DNA from: Mariniphaga sp040772505
GTDB lineage: Bacteria; Bacteroidota; Bacteroidia; Bacteroidales; Prolixibacteraceae
Length of the DNA: 64,000 nucleotides
NCBI GenBank assembly: GCA_040772505.1
Contig: JAXGYA010000010.1
Coordinates: 68,765 to 132,764, forward strand
Direction: 5' to 3'
In this document: positions 17,115 to 25,425 of the stretch, in pieces
Layout of the letters: every line of letters starts with the position of its first letter
Numbering within the stretch: position 1 is the first letter of the stretch
The notes under the pieces: model-generated
The model's database searches: none
What the model was told of the DNA's origin: nothing
The model's input: only the letters and a program-made list of their open reading frames with translations
Translations under genes and position numbers: made by a program

Positions 17115-17827
17115 TGCAATGTGGAATAAACAAAATTGTTATGGATAACTGTCCAAAATGTAAAAGTAAAAATTTCCGTAAAGACGGCATAGTTAAATCA
17201 AGGCAAAGATACCTCTGTAAAGATTGCGCATACCGATTTACAGTTGAACAAACAGGAAAGCCCAATAAGCTTAAAAGAGATGCCTTATTCTTATATTTAG
17301 AGGGCTTGGGCTTTAGATCAATTGGCCGTTTTTTAGAAGTGAGCCATGTTACAGTTTTCAATTGGATAAAGGGTTTCGGCGAAAAGCTGGATGAATTTAG
17401 AAATCCAGAAGGTATTGAGATAATTGAGTTGGACGAAATGCATACATATATTGGGCAAAAAAAAACTACTGTTGGATCTGGATTGCTGTTGATCGAAATG
17501 GGCACCGGTTCGTCAACTGCGAAGTTGGCAACAGGGGAACTGAAACTGGAAAGAAACTCTGGGAAAAGATTGAAGGATTTTCCAAAGGAGTAGTATGTGC
17601 CGATTATTGGAAGGCCTATAATGAATTTGTGCCTGGGGAACAGTTGGTCCAAAGTAAGGCAGAAACGTTTACGGTTGAGGGTTACAATAGTCTTTTGAGG
17701 CATTTTTTAGCAAGGTTAAGAAGAAAAACTAAATGCTATTCAAAGGCAAAATATATGCTGGTTCACTCGATAAAACTATTAATGTTTAAATGGAATAATG
17801 ACTTAGATATACTTTATTGACAATGCC
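17115..17827 (+). mobile_element. IS1-family insertion sequence (about 0.7 kb)
   Basis: Bounded by imperfect inverted repeats: GCAATGTGGAATAA (17116-17129 approx.) on the left and the complement of TTATTGACAATGC (about 17814-17826) on the right. The size is close to IS1 (768 bp). The right boundary coincides with the point where the group II intron reading frame loses family similarity, which supports insertion into or next to the intron. Target duplication was not identified. Confidence 0.5.
17141..17820 (+). CDS. IS1-family transposase expressed by -1 frameshift
   Basis: Translation should start at Met 17141 (NCPKCKSKNFRKDG), giving the IS1 zinc finger CPKC...CKDC, then a helix-turn-helix (GFRSIGRFLEVSHVTVFNWI) and the first catalytic Asp in IELDEMHTYIGQKK. 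The zero frame ends at 17593. At a run of nine A followed by C (17457-17466) a -1 shift gives KKNYCWIWIAVDRNG and VVCADYWKAYNEFVPGEQ (second Asp) and runs to the stop at 17820, with the final acidic region AETFTVEGYNSLLRHFLARL. IS1 transposases are classically made by -1 shifting at an A-run. The element therefore looks potentially functional. Confidence 0.75.
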
Positions 17828-18858
17828 GATAAAACTATTAGCTGTATCCCAGTAGCACTTACTTGTGTTTGACCATTCCCATGACTTTGGCTTCTTTACA
17901 CCGAGTTTGACAAGATTCGTAAATTTGGTTCGTATCCGTTTCCACTGTTTCCAGATAATCATTCGCAGTCGTCTGCGATACCACGCATCTATCTGCAATA
18001 GCAAACTCTTCATATCTGCCAACCTAAAATATTGAACCCAACCCTTTATGTATTGGGAAAGGGCTTTCTTTCGTCGTTCGTTACTCCAACCGTTGCTTCT
18101 GGCTGTCAGCTCCTTTATTTTGGCTTTCATCTTGGCAATACTCTTGGGATGAATCCTTAACCTACATTCTCCTTTATATCTATAAAAGGAATATCCTAAG
18201 AATTTAACATCTAAGATGTAGGCTACTTGACTCTTTTCACGATTGACTTTTAAGCATAGCTTGTTTTCTATAAAGTCCGTAATGTTCAGCATCACTCGTT
18301 AACTACTGCGTTTACTCTTGCAAAATATGACAAAGTCATCTGCATATCGGACAAACTTATGTCCCCTATTTTCTAACTCCTTGTCCAACTCATTGAGCAT
18401 AATATTGATCAACAAAGGACTTAACGGGCCGCCCTGTGGTACGCCCTCTTTGCTTGGTTCAAAATTCTGACCAATTTGAACACCTGCATTAAGGTAGCAA
18501 TGTATCAATGACAATACTCGGCTATCCTTTATTGTGCGTGAAAGTAATTCAATGAGTTTGCTAGGACTTACAGTATCAAAGAATTTTTCCAAATCCATAT
18601 CCACTGCATAAACGTAGCCTTCTATGATATACTCTGCGCACTGTTTTAATGCCTGGTGTGCACTTCGTCTTGGTCTGAACCCGTAGCTGTAATCAGAGAA
18701 CATGGGCTCATAGAGGAGATTATCAGACTGTCTTTGTGGTCTCTAAGATAGTCACCTAGCTCTTCGAGCTCCATCTTATCTACTCCTCCCGCTCCTTTGT
18801 TTCGCTTTACAGATTTGTAGGCGTTATTAAGGTTCGACGGTGAGAGTATCATCTCCAA
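17786..18858 (-). pseudogene. Group II intron reverse transcriptase/maturase, broken
   Basis: Three pieces of one LtrA-like protein. The N-terminal part from ATG at 18858 reads LNNAYKSVKRNKGAGGVDKM and stops matching at DHKDSLI near 18720. The next piece starts in another frame at LYEPMFSDYSYGFRPRRS, so roughly 45-50 residues (RT block 0-1) are deleted. The catalytic YADD is present in VRYADDFVIFCKSK. An in-frame TAA at 18299-18301 then interrupts the protein just after the YADD block (RSS-stop-RV), and the frame continues with NREKSQVAYI and the maturase/X domain (GIIN-like QYIKGWVQYFRLAD). The C-terminus is lost into the IS1-like element after YWDTANS near 17830. Not functional. Confidence 0.85.
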
Positions 18859-19085
18859 TAAACCATATTTACACCCCGCTGTCTGTGTAATCTTTGGACT
18901 TTGACTTGTTAAGCAGCCTTATCCCAACGGATATGCCTGACATGATTCGTGTTCCTCGGCGCAGAGTTTTGCCTACGACTTCCTACAGATTCCACCTCAC
19001 GATGGACACCCTTGTCTTCGACTAATAATTGGCGATTACAAACCCCCATAGTGGACTTTCACCACCAAGTTAAGTACCAGCACAC
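17827..19085 (-). mobile_element. Group II intron relic, probably bacterial class C
   Basis: On the minus strand the intron appears to begin at 19085 with GTGTG, matching the GUGYG 5' end, followed within 40 bases by GTGAAAGTCCA, a motif common near the start of group II introns. It lies directly after a long hairpin with a U-run (19085-19128), the classic insertion site of class C introns. The RT gene occupies its middle. Only about 230 bases precede the RT start, short for domains I-III, and the 3' half with domains V and VI is missing because the IS1-like element ends the homology at about 17827. No splicing is expected. Confidence 0.65.
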
Positions 19086-19128
19086 TGAAAAAAGGCAGCA
19101 GGAAAATCATCCTACTGCCTTTTTTCAG
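19085..19128. terminator. Long hairpin, terminator-like, target of the class C intron
   Basis: 19-base arms CTGAAAAAAGGCAGCAGGA (19085-19103) and TCCTACTGCCTTTTTTCAG (19110-19128) around a six-base loop. On the plus strand there is one C-A mismatch; on the minus strand the same position is a G-U pair, so the minus transcript is fully paired. A U-run follows the stem in either direction. It has the shape of a bidirectional intrinsic terminator. The gene it once served is not identifiable. Confidence 0.75.
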
Positions 19129-19164
19129 GGCTCAACTGTGCCTTAATTCCTAAATTGCTTAAAT

Positions 19165-19290
19165 TGTTATTCAAATTATGCCCCTATGGGGCATGCTTTT
19201 GATATGCGCAACCGGTGGCATAAATAACCTGCCTTTTCAGAACGTCATTCAGTTTATGGTTATACACCAAGGCGTTGCCTTTGGGCTGAA
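19165..19290 (-). repeat. Dispersed hairpin repeat, copy 1
   Basis: Read on the minus strand, it contains GGTTATTT, then TTGCGCATATCAAAAGCATG and GCCCC...GGGGCATAATTTGAATAAC, which closely matches the copy at 58190-58256 on the plus strand. The core is the palindrome ATGCCCC-TAT-GGGGCAT (19178-19194). A second hairpin CCAAGGC-GTT-GCCTTTGG (about 19266-19284) has the same GGC-GTT-GCC centre as one at 57545-57563. This looks like a Bacteroidota intergenic repeat family. It fills most of the spacer before hppA. Confidence 0.6.
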
Positions 19291-19351
19291 ATTAATTGAA
19301 ATTTTTCAGGTAAATTCTTAAATTTGCACTTCGGCTTTTCATTTTAAAACT

Positions 19352-19360
19352 TAACTTTGT
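19352..19360 (+). promoter_or_regulatory. Bacteroidota -7 box for hppA
   Basis: TAACTTTGT fits TAnnTTTG. The predicted start near 19364 gives a leader of about 93 bases before the ATG at 19457. A TTTG at 19323-19326 is slightly too far upstream to be an ideal -33 element. Confidence 0.4.
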
Positions 19361-19456
19361 TGTTTTTGAATTTATGAGGTCACAGAACTAGGAAATAAAT
19401 TTAGTTTCATATAAAACAAAAGTTTAAAAAATCTTTAACCAAATAATTTTCGTCTT

Positions 19457-21784
19457 ATGGATAACATTTTCATTTTAGTTCCCCTTGCTTCACTATTAGC
19501 CTTAGCTTTTGCCTGGTATTTCTTTAAGTCGATGATGAAATATTCTGAAGGCACACCCCGCATGAAAGAGATTGCACAGTATGTCAGGGAAGGGGCTATG
19601 GCCTATTTGAAAAGGCAGTATAAAGTGGTGGCACTGGTATTTGCAGTATTGTTTGTTTTGCTGACCATTATGGCCTATTTTAATGTACAAAACCCGTTTG
19701 TTCCCATTGCGTTTCTCACCGGCGGTTTTTTCTCCGGTCTTTGCGGATTCCTGGGAATGAAGACAGCAACCTATGCCTCTGCACGCACTGCTTACGGTGC
19801 TTCGGAATCATTGAACAAAGGATTGCAGGTGGCTTTCCGCAGTGGTGCAGTAATGGGTCTCGTAGTAGTTGGCTTTGCCCTGCTGGATATTGCAGCCTGG
19901 TTTTATGTACTGGATAAATGGGTTTATACCCCTGAAAACATGTCTGAGGGACTTCGCTTTTTAGGGCTAACCATTGTTCATCCTCATCCTGAATATGTGG
20001 TGAATGGGGTGATTAGTGAAATCGGTTTACGTGCAAAACTGGGCGAGATTACCGTCACCATGCTCACTTTTGGTATGGGTGCTTCAACCCAGGCACTTTT
20101 CGCACGTGTTGGCGGCGGAATTTACACCAAAGCTGCTGACGTTGGCGCCGACCTGGTAGGAAAGGTAGAAGCAGGTATCCCCGAAGATGACCCGCGTAAT
20201 CCTGCAACCATTGCCGATAACGTTGGCGATAACGTTGGCGATGTTGCCGGAATGGGTGCCGACCTTTATGAATCGTATGTAGGTTCTATTCTTGCCACTG
20301 CGGCTTTAGGTGCTTCTCTGCCGGCATTGGTAATGAAGAGCTCCGGGCTTACTGCCTATCAGGCGGTACTTGCACCCATGATTGTTGCAGCCATCGGAAT
20401 TTTTCTCTCCATTATCGGAATTTTTATGGTGAGGACAAAAGAGTCAGCCACCCAAAAGAATTTGCTCAATGCCCTGCTTCTGGGAACCGGCGGCAGTTCA
20501 TTGCTGGTTCTACTGGCAATGGTTGGGCTAGTAGGAATAGGCTGGGTTACCTGGGGTGTTTTCTGGTCTGTTGTTATCGGTTTGACTGCCGGAGTTATTA
20601 TCGGACAGGCAACCGAATATTTTACATCCGATGAATACAAGCCTACAAAGGGAATTGCCAAACAGGCACAGCACGGGCCTGCAACTACCATTATTGACGG
20701 ACTTGCAGTGGGAATGTACTCCACATGGATTCCCGTAGTAACCATCGTTCTTGCTATTTTAGGCGCTTTCTGGACTGCCGGCGGGGCAGAAAGTCTTGCT
20801 ATGGGAGTTTACGGAATCGGCTTCGCAGCAGTTGGAATGCTTTCCACTTTAGGAATTACACTTGCAACGGATGCTTTTGGCCCGATTGCCGACAACGCCG
20901 GCGGAAACGCTGAAATGTCTGAACTGGAACCTCATGTGCGTGAACGGACAGACGCCCTTGACATGCTTGGCAACACCACTGCCGCAACAGGGAAAGGGTT
21001 TGCCATTGGTTCGGCAGCACTAACAGCCATGGCACTGATTTCGGCATACATGGAAGAGATCAGATTGTGGTTTGACCGCATTGCCAAAGCCGGTGAAGGA
21101 TTTGTTACTAAGGGGAGCTATATTTTTTACAATGATGTTGCTCCTGCAGTTCAGGATGGAATACAAGCCGTTCAAATTTCGACAGCATCCGTTGAGGATT
21201 TTTCGGCAGCATATAACATTTCACTGTTTAACCCGCTGTTTTTAGGCGGAATTTTCCTTGGCGCCATGATGGCTTTTCTGTTCAGCGCTATGACCATGAA
21301 GGCTGTTGGCCGCGCTGCCGGAGCTATGGTTGACGAAGTGCGCCGTCAGTTTCGCGATATTAAAGGCATTCTGGAAGGCAAGGCAAAGCCCGACTACGCA
21401 TTGTGTGTGGAAATTTCCACGAGAGGAGCACAGCGCGAAATGCTGTTGCCATCGTTTGTAGCTATTGCAGTTCCGGTAATAGTTGGGGTAGCCATGGGTG
21501 TTGCGGGTGTAGTCGGATTGTTAGCCGGTGGGCTGACTACCGGATTTACCCTTGCCGTTTTTATGAATAACGCAGGAGGAGCCTGGGATAATGCCAAAAA
21601 ATTCATTGAAAAAGGAAACTACGGCGGTAAAGGCAGTGAAGCACATAAAGCCGGTGTTGTTGGCGACACAGTGGGCGATCCGTTTAAGGACACATCCGGA
21701 CCTTCACTCAATATCCTGATCAAGCTGATGACAATGGTTTCGGTTGTTATGGCCGGACTAACTGTCACAATAAGCCTCTTATAG
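19457..21784 (+). CDS. hppA: Membrane-bound ion-pumping pyrophosphatase
   Basis: 775 residues with about 16 hydrophobic segments. Family motifs: KAADVGADLVGKVEAGIPED (near residue 224), the DDPRNPATIADNVGDNVGDVAG substrate region (written here by its key Asp residues), NAGGAWDNAKKFIE and GDTVGDPFKDTSGPS near the C-terminus. It hydrolyses pyrophosphate to phosphate and pumps H+ or Na+. In the GNTTAATGKGFAIG motif (near residues 513-526), Ala and Gly stand where K+-independent enzymes have Lys and Thr, so a K+-dependent type is predicted. Whether it moves Na+, H+ or both cannot be decided from sequence. It is followed by a dihydroorotate-dehydrogenase-like gene 64 bases away. Confidence 0.95.
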   Translation: MDNIFILVPLASLLALAFAWYFFKSMMKYSEGTPRMKEIAQYVREGAMAYLKRQYKVVALVFAVLFVLLTIMAYFNVQNPFVPIAFLTGGFFSGLCGFLGMKTATYASARTAYGASESLNKGLQVAFRSGAVMGLVVVGFALLDIAAWFYVLDKWVYTPENMSEGLRFLGLTIVHPHPEYVVNGVISEIGLRAKLGEITVTMLTFGMGASTQALFARVGGGIYTKAADVGADLVGKVEAGIPEDDPRNPATIADNVGDNVGDVAGMGADLYESYVGSILATAALGASLPALVMKSSGLTAYQAVLAPMIVAAIGIFLSIIGIFMVRTKESATQKNLLNALLLGTGGSSLLVLLAMVGLVGIGWVTWGVFWSVVIGLTAGVIIGQATEYFTSDEYKPTKGIAKQAQHGPATTIIDGLAVGMYSTWIPVVTIVLAILGAFWTAGGAESLAMGVYGIGFAAVGMLSTLGITLATDAFGPIADNAGGNAEMSELEPHVRERTDALDMLGNTTAATGKGFAIGSAALTAMALISAYMEEIRLWFDRIAKAGEGFVTKGSYIFYNDVAPAVQDGIQAVQISTASVEDFSAAYNISLFNPLFLGGIFLGAMMAFLFSAMTMKAVGRAAGAMVDEVRRQFRDIKGILEGKAKPDYALCVEISTRGAQREMLLPSFVAIAVPVIVGVAMGVAGVVGLLAGGLTTGFTLAVFMNNAGGAWDNAKKFIEKGNYGGKGSEAHKAGVVGDTVGDPFKDTSGPSLNILIKLMTMVSVVMAGLTVTISLL

Positions 21785-21848
21785 TTTTGAACAAAATATT
21801 TGTATATTTAGCTGTTTAAAAATCGAAATAAATTAAAAATTAAATATC

Positions 21849-22862
21849 ATGGCGAATCTTTCAACTACCTACATGGGTTTAAAATTAAAAAGTCCTCTTA
21901 TTCTTGGCTCCTGCAATCTCACGATGAAAGCGGGAGTTCCCCAGCAACTAGAGGAGGCGGGAATTGGCGCTATCGTTTACAAATCACTTTTTGAAGAACA
22001 GATACAACTTGAAAGTCTTCAGCTATCTGAAGATTTGTCCGAATATGAATACCGCAGTGCAGAGATGCAGCGTTTATTTCCAGAAATTGAGCATGCCGGA
22101 CCAAAGGAACATCTGTTTAATGTTGAAAAACTAAAAAAAAGTGTTAATGTACCAGTGATTGCCAGCTTAAATGCAATCTATGAACCCACATGGGTTGAAT
22201 ATGCACGAGAGCTGGAAAAAACAGGCGTTGATGCTCTGGAGCTTAATCTGTTTACTGTTCCCGGATATTTCGAAAAAGATGGCGCTACAATCGAGGCGAG
22301 TCAGGTACATATTGTTGAATCGGTGAAAAAAGCTGTAAATATTCCTGTGAGCGTTAAAATGAGCCTGTTTTATACCAATCCGCTCAACTTCATAAAAAAG
22401 ATTGATGAAGCAGGAGCAGACGGATTTGTGCTGTTCAACAGATTTTTTAATCCCGACGTAAACATTGACGACAAGGAATTTAATTACCCATGGACTTTCA
22501 GTAACCCAAAAGATCATCTCATTGCATTACGGTTCACAGGATTACTTGCAGGAAATGTAAACGGAAGTATTTGTGCCGGACGCGGAGTTTACACTGCCAA
22601 AGATGTTATAAAACTGATTCTTGCCGGCGCAGATGCCGTTCAGGTTGTGAGCACGGTATATAAGAACAAGCCAGCCGTAATTTCTGAAATTCTGATGGAC
22701 CTGAGCAACTGGATGGACGAAAATGAGTTCAATTCTTTTGATGATTTCAGAGGAAAACTTGCACGGCACAATCTTAAAGATCCCTTTGTGTATCAGCGCG
22801 GAATGTATGTGGACATTCTGATGAATGCAGAGGAGATTTTCAAAAAATATCCGACGATATAG
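21849..22862 (+). CDS. Dihydroorotate dehydrogenase-like protein
   Basis: 337 residues, a flavin-binding TIM barrel related to class 1 dihydroorotate dehydrogenase: N-terminal STTYMGLKLKSPLILGSCNL, VPVIASLNAIYEPTWVEYAR, VKMSLF and the C-terminal phosphate-binding GRGVYTAKDVIKLILAGADAVQV. It lacks the usual companion pyrK and the pyrimidine genes, and Bacteroidota carry this paralogue beside a canonical PyrD. A reductase using another substrate is possible, so a gene symbol is withheld. It is likely co-transcribed with hppA; a terminator follows. Confidence 0.75.
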   Translation: MANLSTTYMGLKLKSPLILGSCNLTMKAGVPQQLEEAGIGAIVYKSLFEEQIQLESLQLSEDLSEYEYRSAEMQRLFPEIEHAGPKEHLFNVEKLKKSVNVPVIASLNAIYEPTWVEYARELEKTGVDALELNLFTVPGYFEKDGATIEASQVHIVESVKKAVNIPVSVKMSLFYTNPLNFIKKIDEAGADGFVLFNRFFNPDVNIDDKEFNYPWTFSNPKDHLIALRFTGLLAGNVNGSICAGRGVYTAKDVIKLILAGADAVQVVSTVYKNKPAVISEILMDLSNWMDENEFNSFDDFRGKLARHNLKDPFVYQRGMYVDILMNAEEIFKKYPTI

Positions 22863-22879
22863 AAAAACACCCGCAGAAA

Positions 22880-22906
22880 AGCAGGAGCATTGCACTCCTG
22901 CTTTTT
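22880..22906 (+). terminator. Intrinsic terminator after the dihydroorotate dehydrogenase-like gene
   Basis: Stem AGCAGGAG (22880-22887) and CTCCTGCT (22895-22902) with loop CATTGCA, followed by six T. The ATG at 22890, which opens the longest frame of the next gene, lies inside this loop, so that gene must start later. Confidence 0.85.
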
Positions 22907-22937
22907 TGTGGGATACTCCCCCTTTTTTAAAAAAATC

Positions 22938-25316
22938 ATGTGTACCAAAATCAGCTACCGGATAATTCTCCTTTTATTGGTTTTTGCCACTCTTTCATGC
23001 ACTCAGCGAAGCAGCCGGCAGGCTGAAGACGATGGTTTTTCGGGCTCCCAAAGCTGTATCCAGTGCCACGAACGCTTTTATGAGTTGTGGGCGCCATCGT
23101 TTCACGGGAGGGCTATGCAACCGGTAGATACCGGTTTTGTCAGGGAATACGGTCTGCCGGAAAGCAGCCCGATGGAAGTTGAAGGGAAACTTTATGAAAT
23201 TGTTTATGAGGATTCGCTGATGGTGATGCTTGAAAAAGAGGGGAATCTGCTGCTGAAAAAATATCCGGTAGCGTGGACGCTTGGCGGGCCAAATGTTTAC
23301 ACATTCCTCACCCAGCTGGAAAAAGGGAGGTTGCAAACTATCCCGCTGGCTTACGACATGAACCGTCAGGCATGGTTTAACTATCCGGAGTCGGCAGTGC
23401 GCCACTTTGTGGATCAGGACGCATCAGACCAGGCGCTTCCATGGAAAGACCGGATGTACACATTCAATACCGGATGCTACAACTGTCATGTCAGTCAGGT
23501 GAGTTCCAACTTTGATCTGGCAACCGACACTTACCACACAACGTGGAGGGAGCCGGGCATCAATTGTGAAAGCTGTCATGGCCCAAGTGCCGAACACATA
23601 CGCGTTTGCATGGAAGCGGGGGAAGGAAATGTGCCTGACGATTTAAAGCTTATCGTCACCAGCACATTCACACAAGAACAGCACAACTCATCCTGTGGCA
23701 CCTGCCACGCCAAAGGGAGCCCAATTACGAAAAGCTATGTCCCCGGCGAATCCTATTACGATCATTTCAATCTGGCAACACTGGAAGACCCTGACTTTTA
23801 TCCGGATGGCCGCGACTTAGGCGAAAATTACACCTACACCGGGTGGAAGATGAACCCCTGCGTTGAAGAAAGTGATTTGCACTGCGTCACCTGCCACACT
23901 TCCAGTGGCAGAAACCGGTTTAAGGACGAGCCAAATCAGGCGTGTATCTCCTGCCACAGCGACAGAAAAGAGACTCTGGCAGAGCACACCATGCACCAAC
24001 CCGGGAGCATCGGTTCGGTTTGCATTAATTGTCATGCGCCAAGCCGTGAGTTTGTCGGTCATTTTATTCGCAGCGACCACTCTTTCAGACCTCCGATGCC
24101 TGAAGCAACTCTCCGGTTTGGGTCTCCCAATGCCTGCAACCAGTGCCACAGCGACAAATCGGCTGAATGGGCAAACAACATTGTTAAAAAACGTCCCAGG
24201 GGCAATTATCAGGAGGAGACGCTTTACTGGGCACAGCTCATAAAAGAGGCGCGGGAGAATCAATGGGGCAGATTGGATGAAATGCTGGAGATAGTCAGCC
24301 AAAACAGATACAACCAAGTGGTGGTTGCATCATTTATACGTTTGCTTGCCAACTGTCCCGAACCCACAAAGCAGGAGGCAATCATAACGGCATTAAACAA
24401 CAATCCCTCTCCATTGGTCAGGGCTGCGGCAGCAGCCTCCATGGACCTGGACCTTTCTGAAAAAACAAAAAAAGCACTCTTAGTCGCAGCCACGGATAAG
24501 TTTCGCCTTGTGCGGGTTTCAGCAGCTGCATCATTAGCCGGTTTTGAAGAGAGCCGCTTTGCGGCAGCAGAAAAACAAACCGTTGCCCGCGTTACCGATG
24601 AATATATGGAAGCGATGGTTGCCCGCCCGGATGACTGGAGTTCATACTATAATCTGGGCATATACCACCAGAATCGAGGCAGCGCCGGCAAAGCGCTGGA
24701 TGCCTACGAAACGGCAATCCGCCTCTATCCCGAGTCACTGATGCCTTTCATTAACAGCAGCGTACTTTATTCATATATCGGCAACCAGGCAAAAGCTGAG
24801 GAAAATCTGAGAAGGGCATTGGAAATTGATCCCGGAAATGAGGCTGCCAATCTGAATCTTGGGCTTCTGTTAGCCGAACAGGGAAAAACGGACGAGGCAG
24901 AAAAAGCATTGCGCACAGTTTTGGATGTTAATCCAAAACAGGCAGTGGCAGCCTACAATCTGAGTGTTATTGTTTCACAGCAAAATCTGGATGAAGCTGT
25001 TAGTTTTGCCGGAATTGCTGCCGAAAACCGCCCGGGAGAACCGCGCTATGCCTACACACTTGCCTATTATCAGATGGAAAATAATCAAAAACAAGCGGCT
25101 GAAAAAACCCTGAAAAAACTGATTGCCGAAAATCCGCTGTATCTGAACGCCGTCAGTTTTTTGGCTGATATTTACATGCGTGACGGCAGAACCGGAGAGT
25201 TAGAGAAATTGTATGAACAGACGCTGAAGACAGAGGGAATTTCTTCACAGGACAAAGAAGCAATCCGGCAGGCGTTAAATACAATCACAAACAACAAAGC
25301 CGGAAAGTCCAATTAG
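22938..25316 (+). CDS. Octahaem cytochrome c lipoprotein with C-terminal TPR repeats
   Basis: 792 residues from the Met at 22938, preferred over the longer frame because the upstream ATG lies inside a terminator hairpin. Met is followed by a lipobox signal ending in ATLSC (Cys21). Eight CxxCH haem motifs can be seen at about residues 40, 180, 210, 252, 315, 335, 361 and 400: CIQCH, CYNCH, CESCH, CGTCH, CVTCH, CISCH, CINCH and CNQCH. After residue 430 come HEAT-like helices, then several TPR units such as YYNLGIYHQNRGSAGKALDAY and AANLNLGLLLAEQGKTDEA. It is probably an outer- or inner-membrane-anchored electron-transfer protein. Its partners and redox role are unknown; this layout resembles multihaem proteins of anaerobic Bacteroidota. 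Confidence 0.85.
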   Translation: MCTKISYRIILLLLVFATLSCTQRSSRQAEDDGFSGSQSCIQCHERFYELWAPSFHGRAMQPVDTGFVREYGLPESSPMEVEGKLYEIVYEDSLMVMLEKEGNLLLKKYPVAWTLGGPNVYTFLTQLEKGRLQTIPLAYDMNRQAWFNYPESAVRHFVDQDASDQALPWKDRMYTFNTGCYNCHVSQVSSNFDLATDTYHTTWREPGINCESCHGPSAEHIRVCMEAGEGNVPDDLKLIVTSTFTQEQHNSSCGTCHAKGSPITKSYVPGESYYDHFNLATLEDPDFYPDGRDLGENYTYTGWKMNPCVEESDLHCVTCHTSSGRNRFKDEPNQACISCHSDRKETLAEHTMHQPGSIGSVCINCHAPSREFVGHFIRSDHSFRPPMPEATLRFGSPNACNQCHSDKSAEWANNIVKKRPRGNYQEETLYWAQLIKEARENQWGRLDEMLEIVSQNRYNQVVVASFIRLLANCPEPTKQEAIITALNNNPSPLVRAAAAASMDLDLSEKTKKALLVAATDKFRLVRVSAAASLAGFEESRFAAAEKQTVARVTDEYMEAMVARPDDWSSYYNLGIYHQNRGSAGKALDAYETAIRLYPESLMPFINSSVLYSYIGNQAKAEENLRRALEIDPGNEAANLNLGLLLAEQGKTDEAEKALRTVLDVNPKQAVAAYNLSVIVSQQNLDEAVSFAGIAAENRPGEPRYAYTLAYYQMENNQKQAAEKTLKKLIAENPLYLNAVSFLADIYMRDGRTGELEKLYEQTLKTEGISSQDKEAIRQALNTITNNKAGKSN

Positions 25317-25408
25317 AAACTACCTGCCAAAGGTGAGGCACACATAAACTTAATCCTGAAAATCTGCCTGTTCAGACTCCCTAAAATAAGAATACAGGAA
25401 AAAAGTTT

Positions 25409-25416
25409 TAAATTTG
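25409..25416 (+). promoter_or_regulatory. Bacteroidota -7 box close to mltG
   Basis: TAAATTTG matches TAnnTTTG. The predicted start near 25421 leaves only about five bases before the ATG at 25426, so the transcript would be nearly leaderless. Confidence 0.4.
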
Positions 25417-25425
25417 AAATAAAAA

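Noticed and set aside
17092..17703. 203-residue minus-strand frame opposite the IS1-like transposase
   Set aside because: Antisense shadow; the plus strand has zinc-finger and DDE features.
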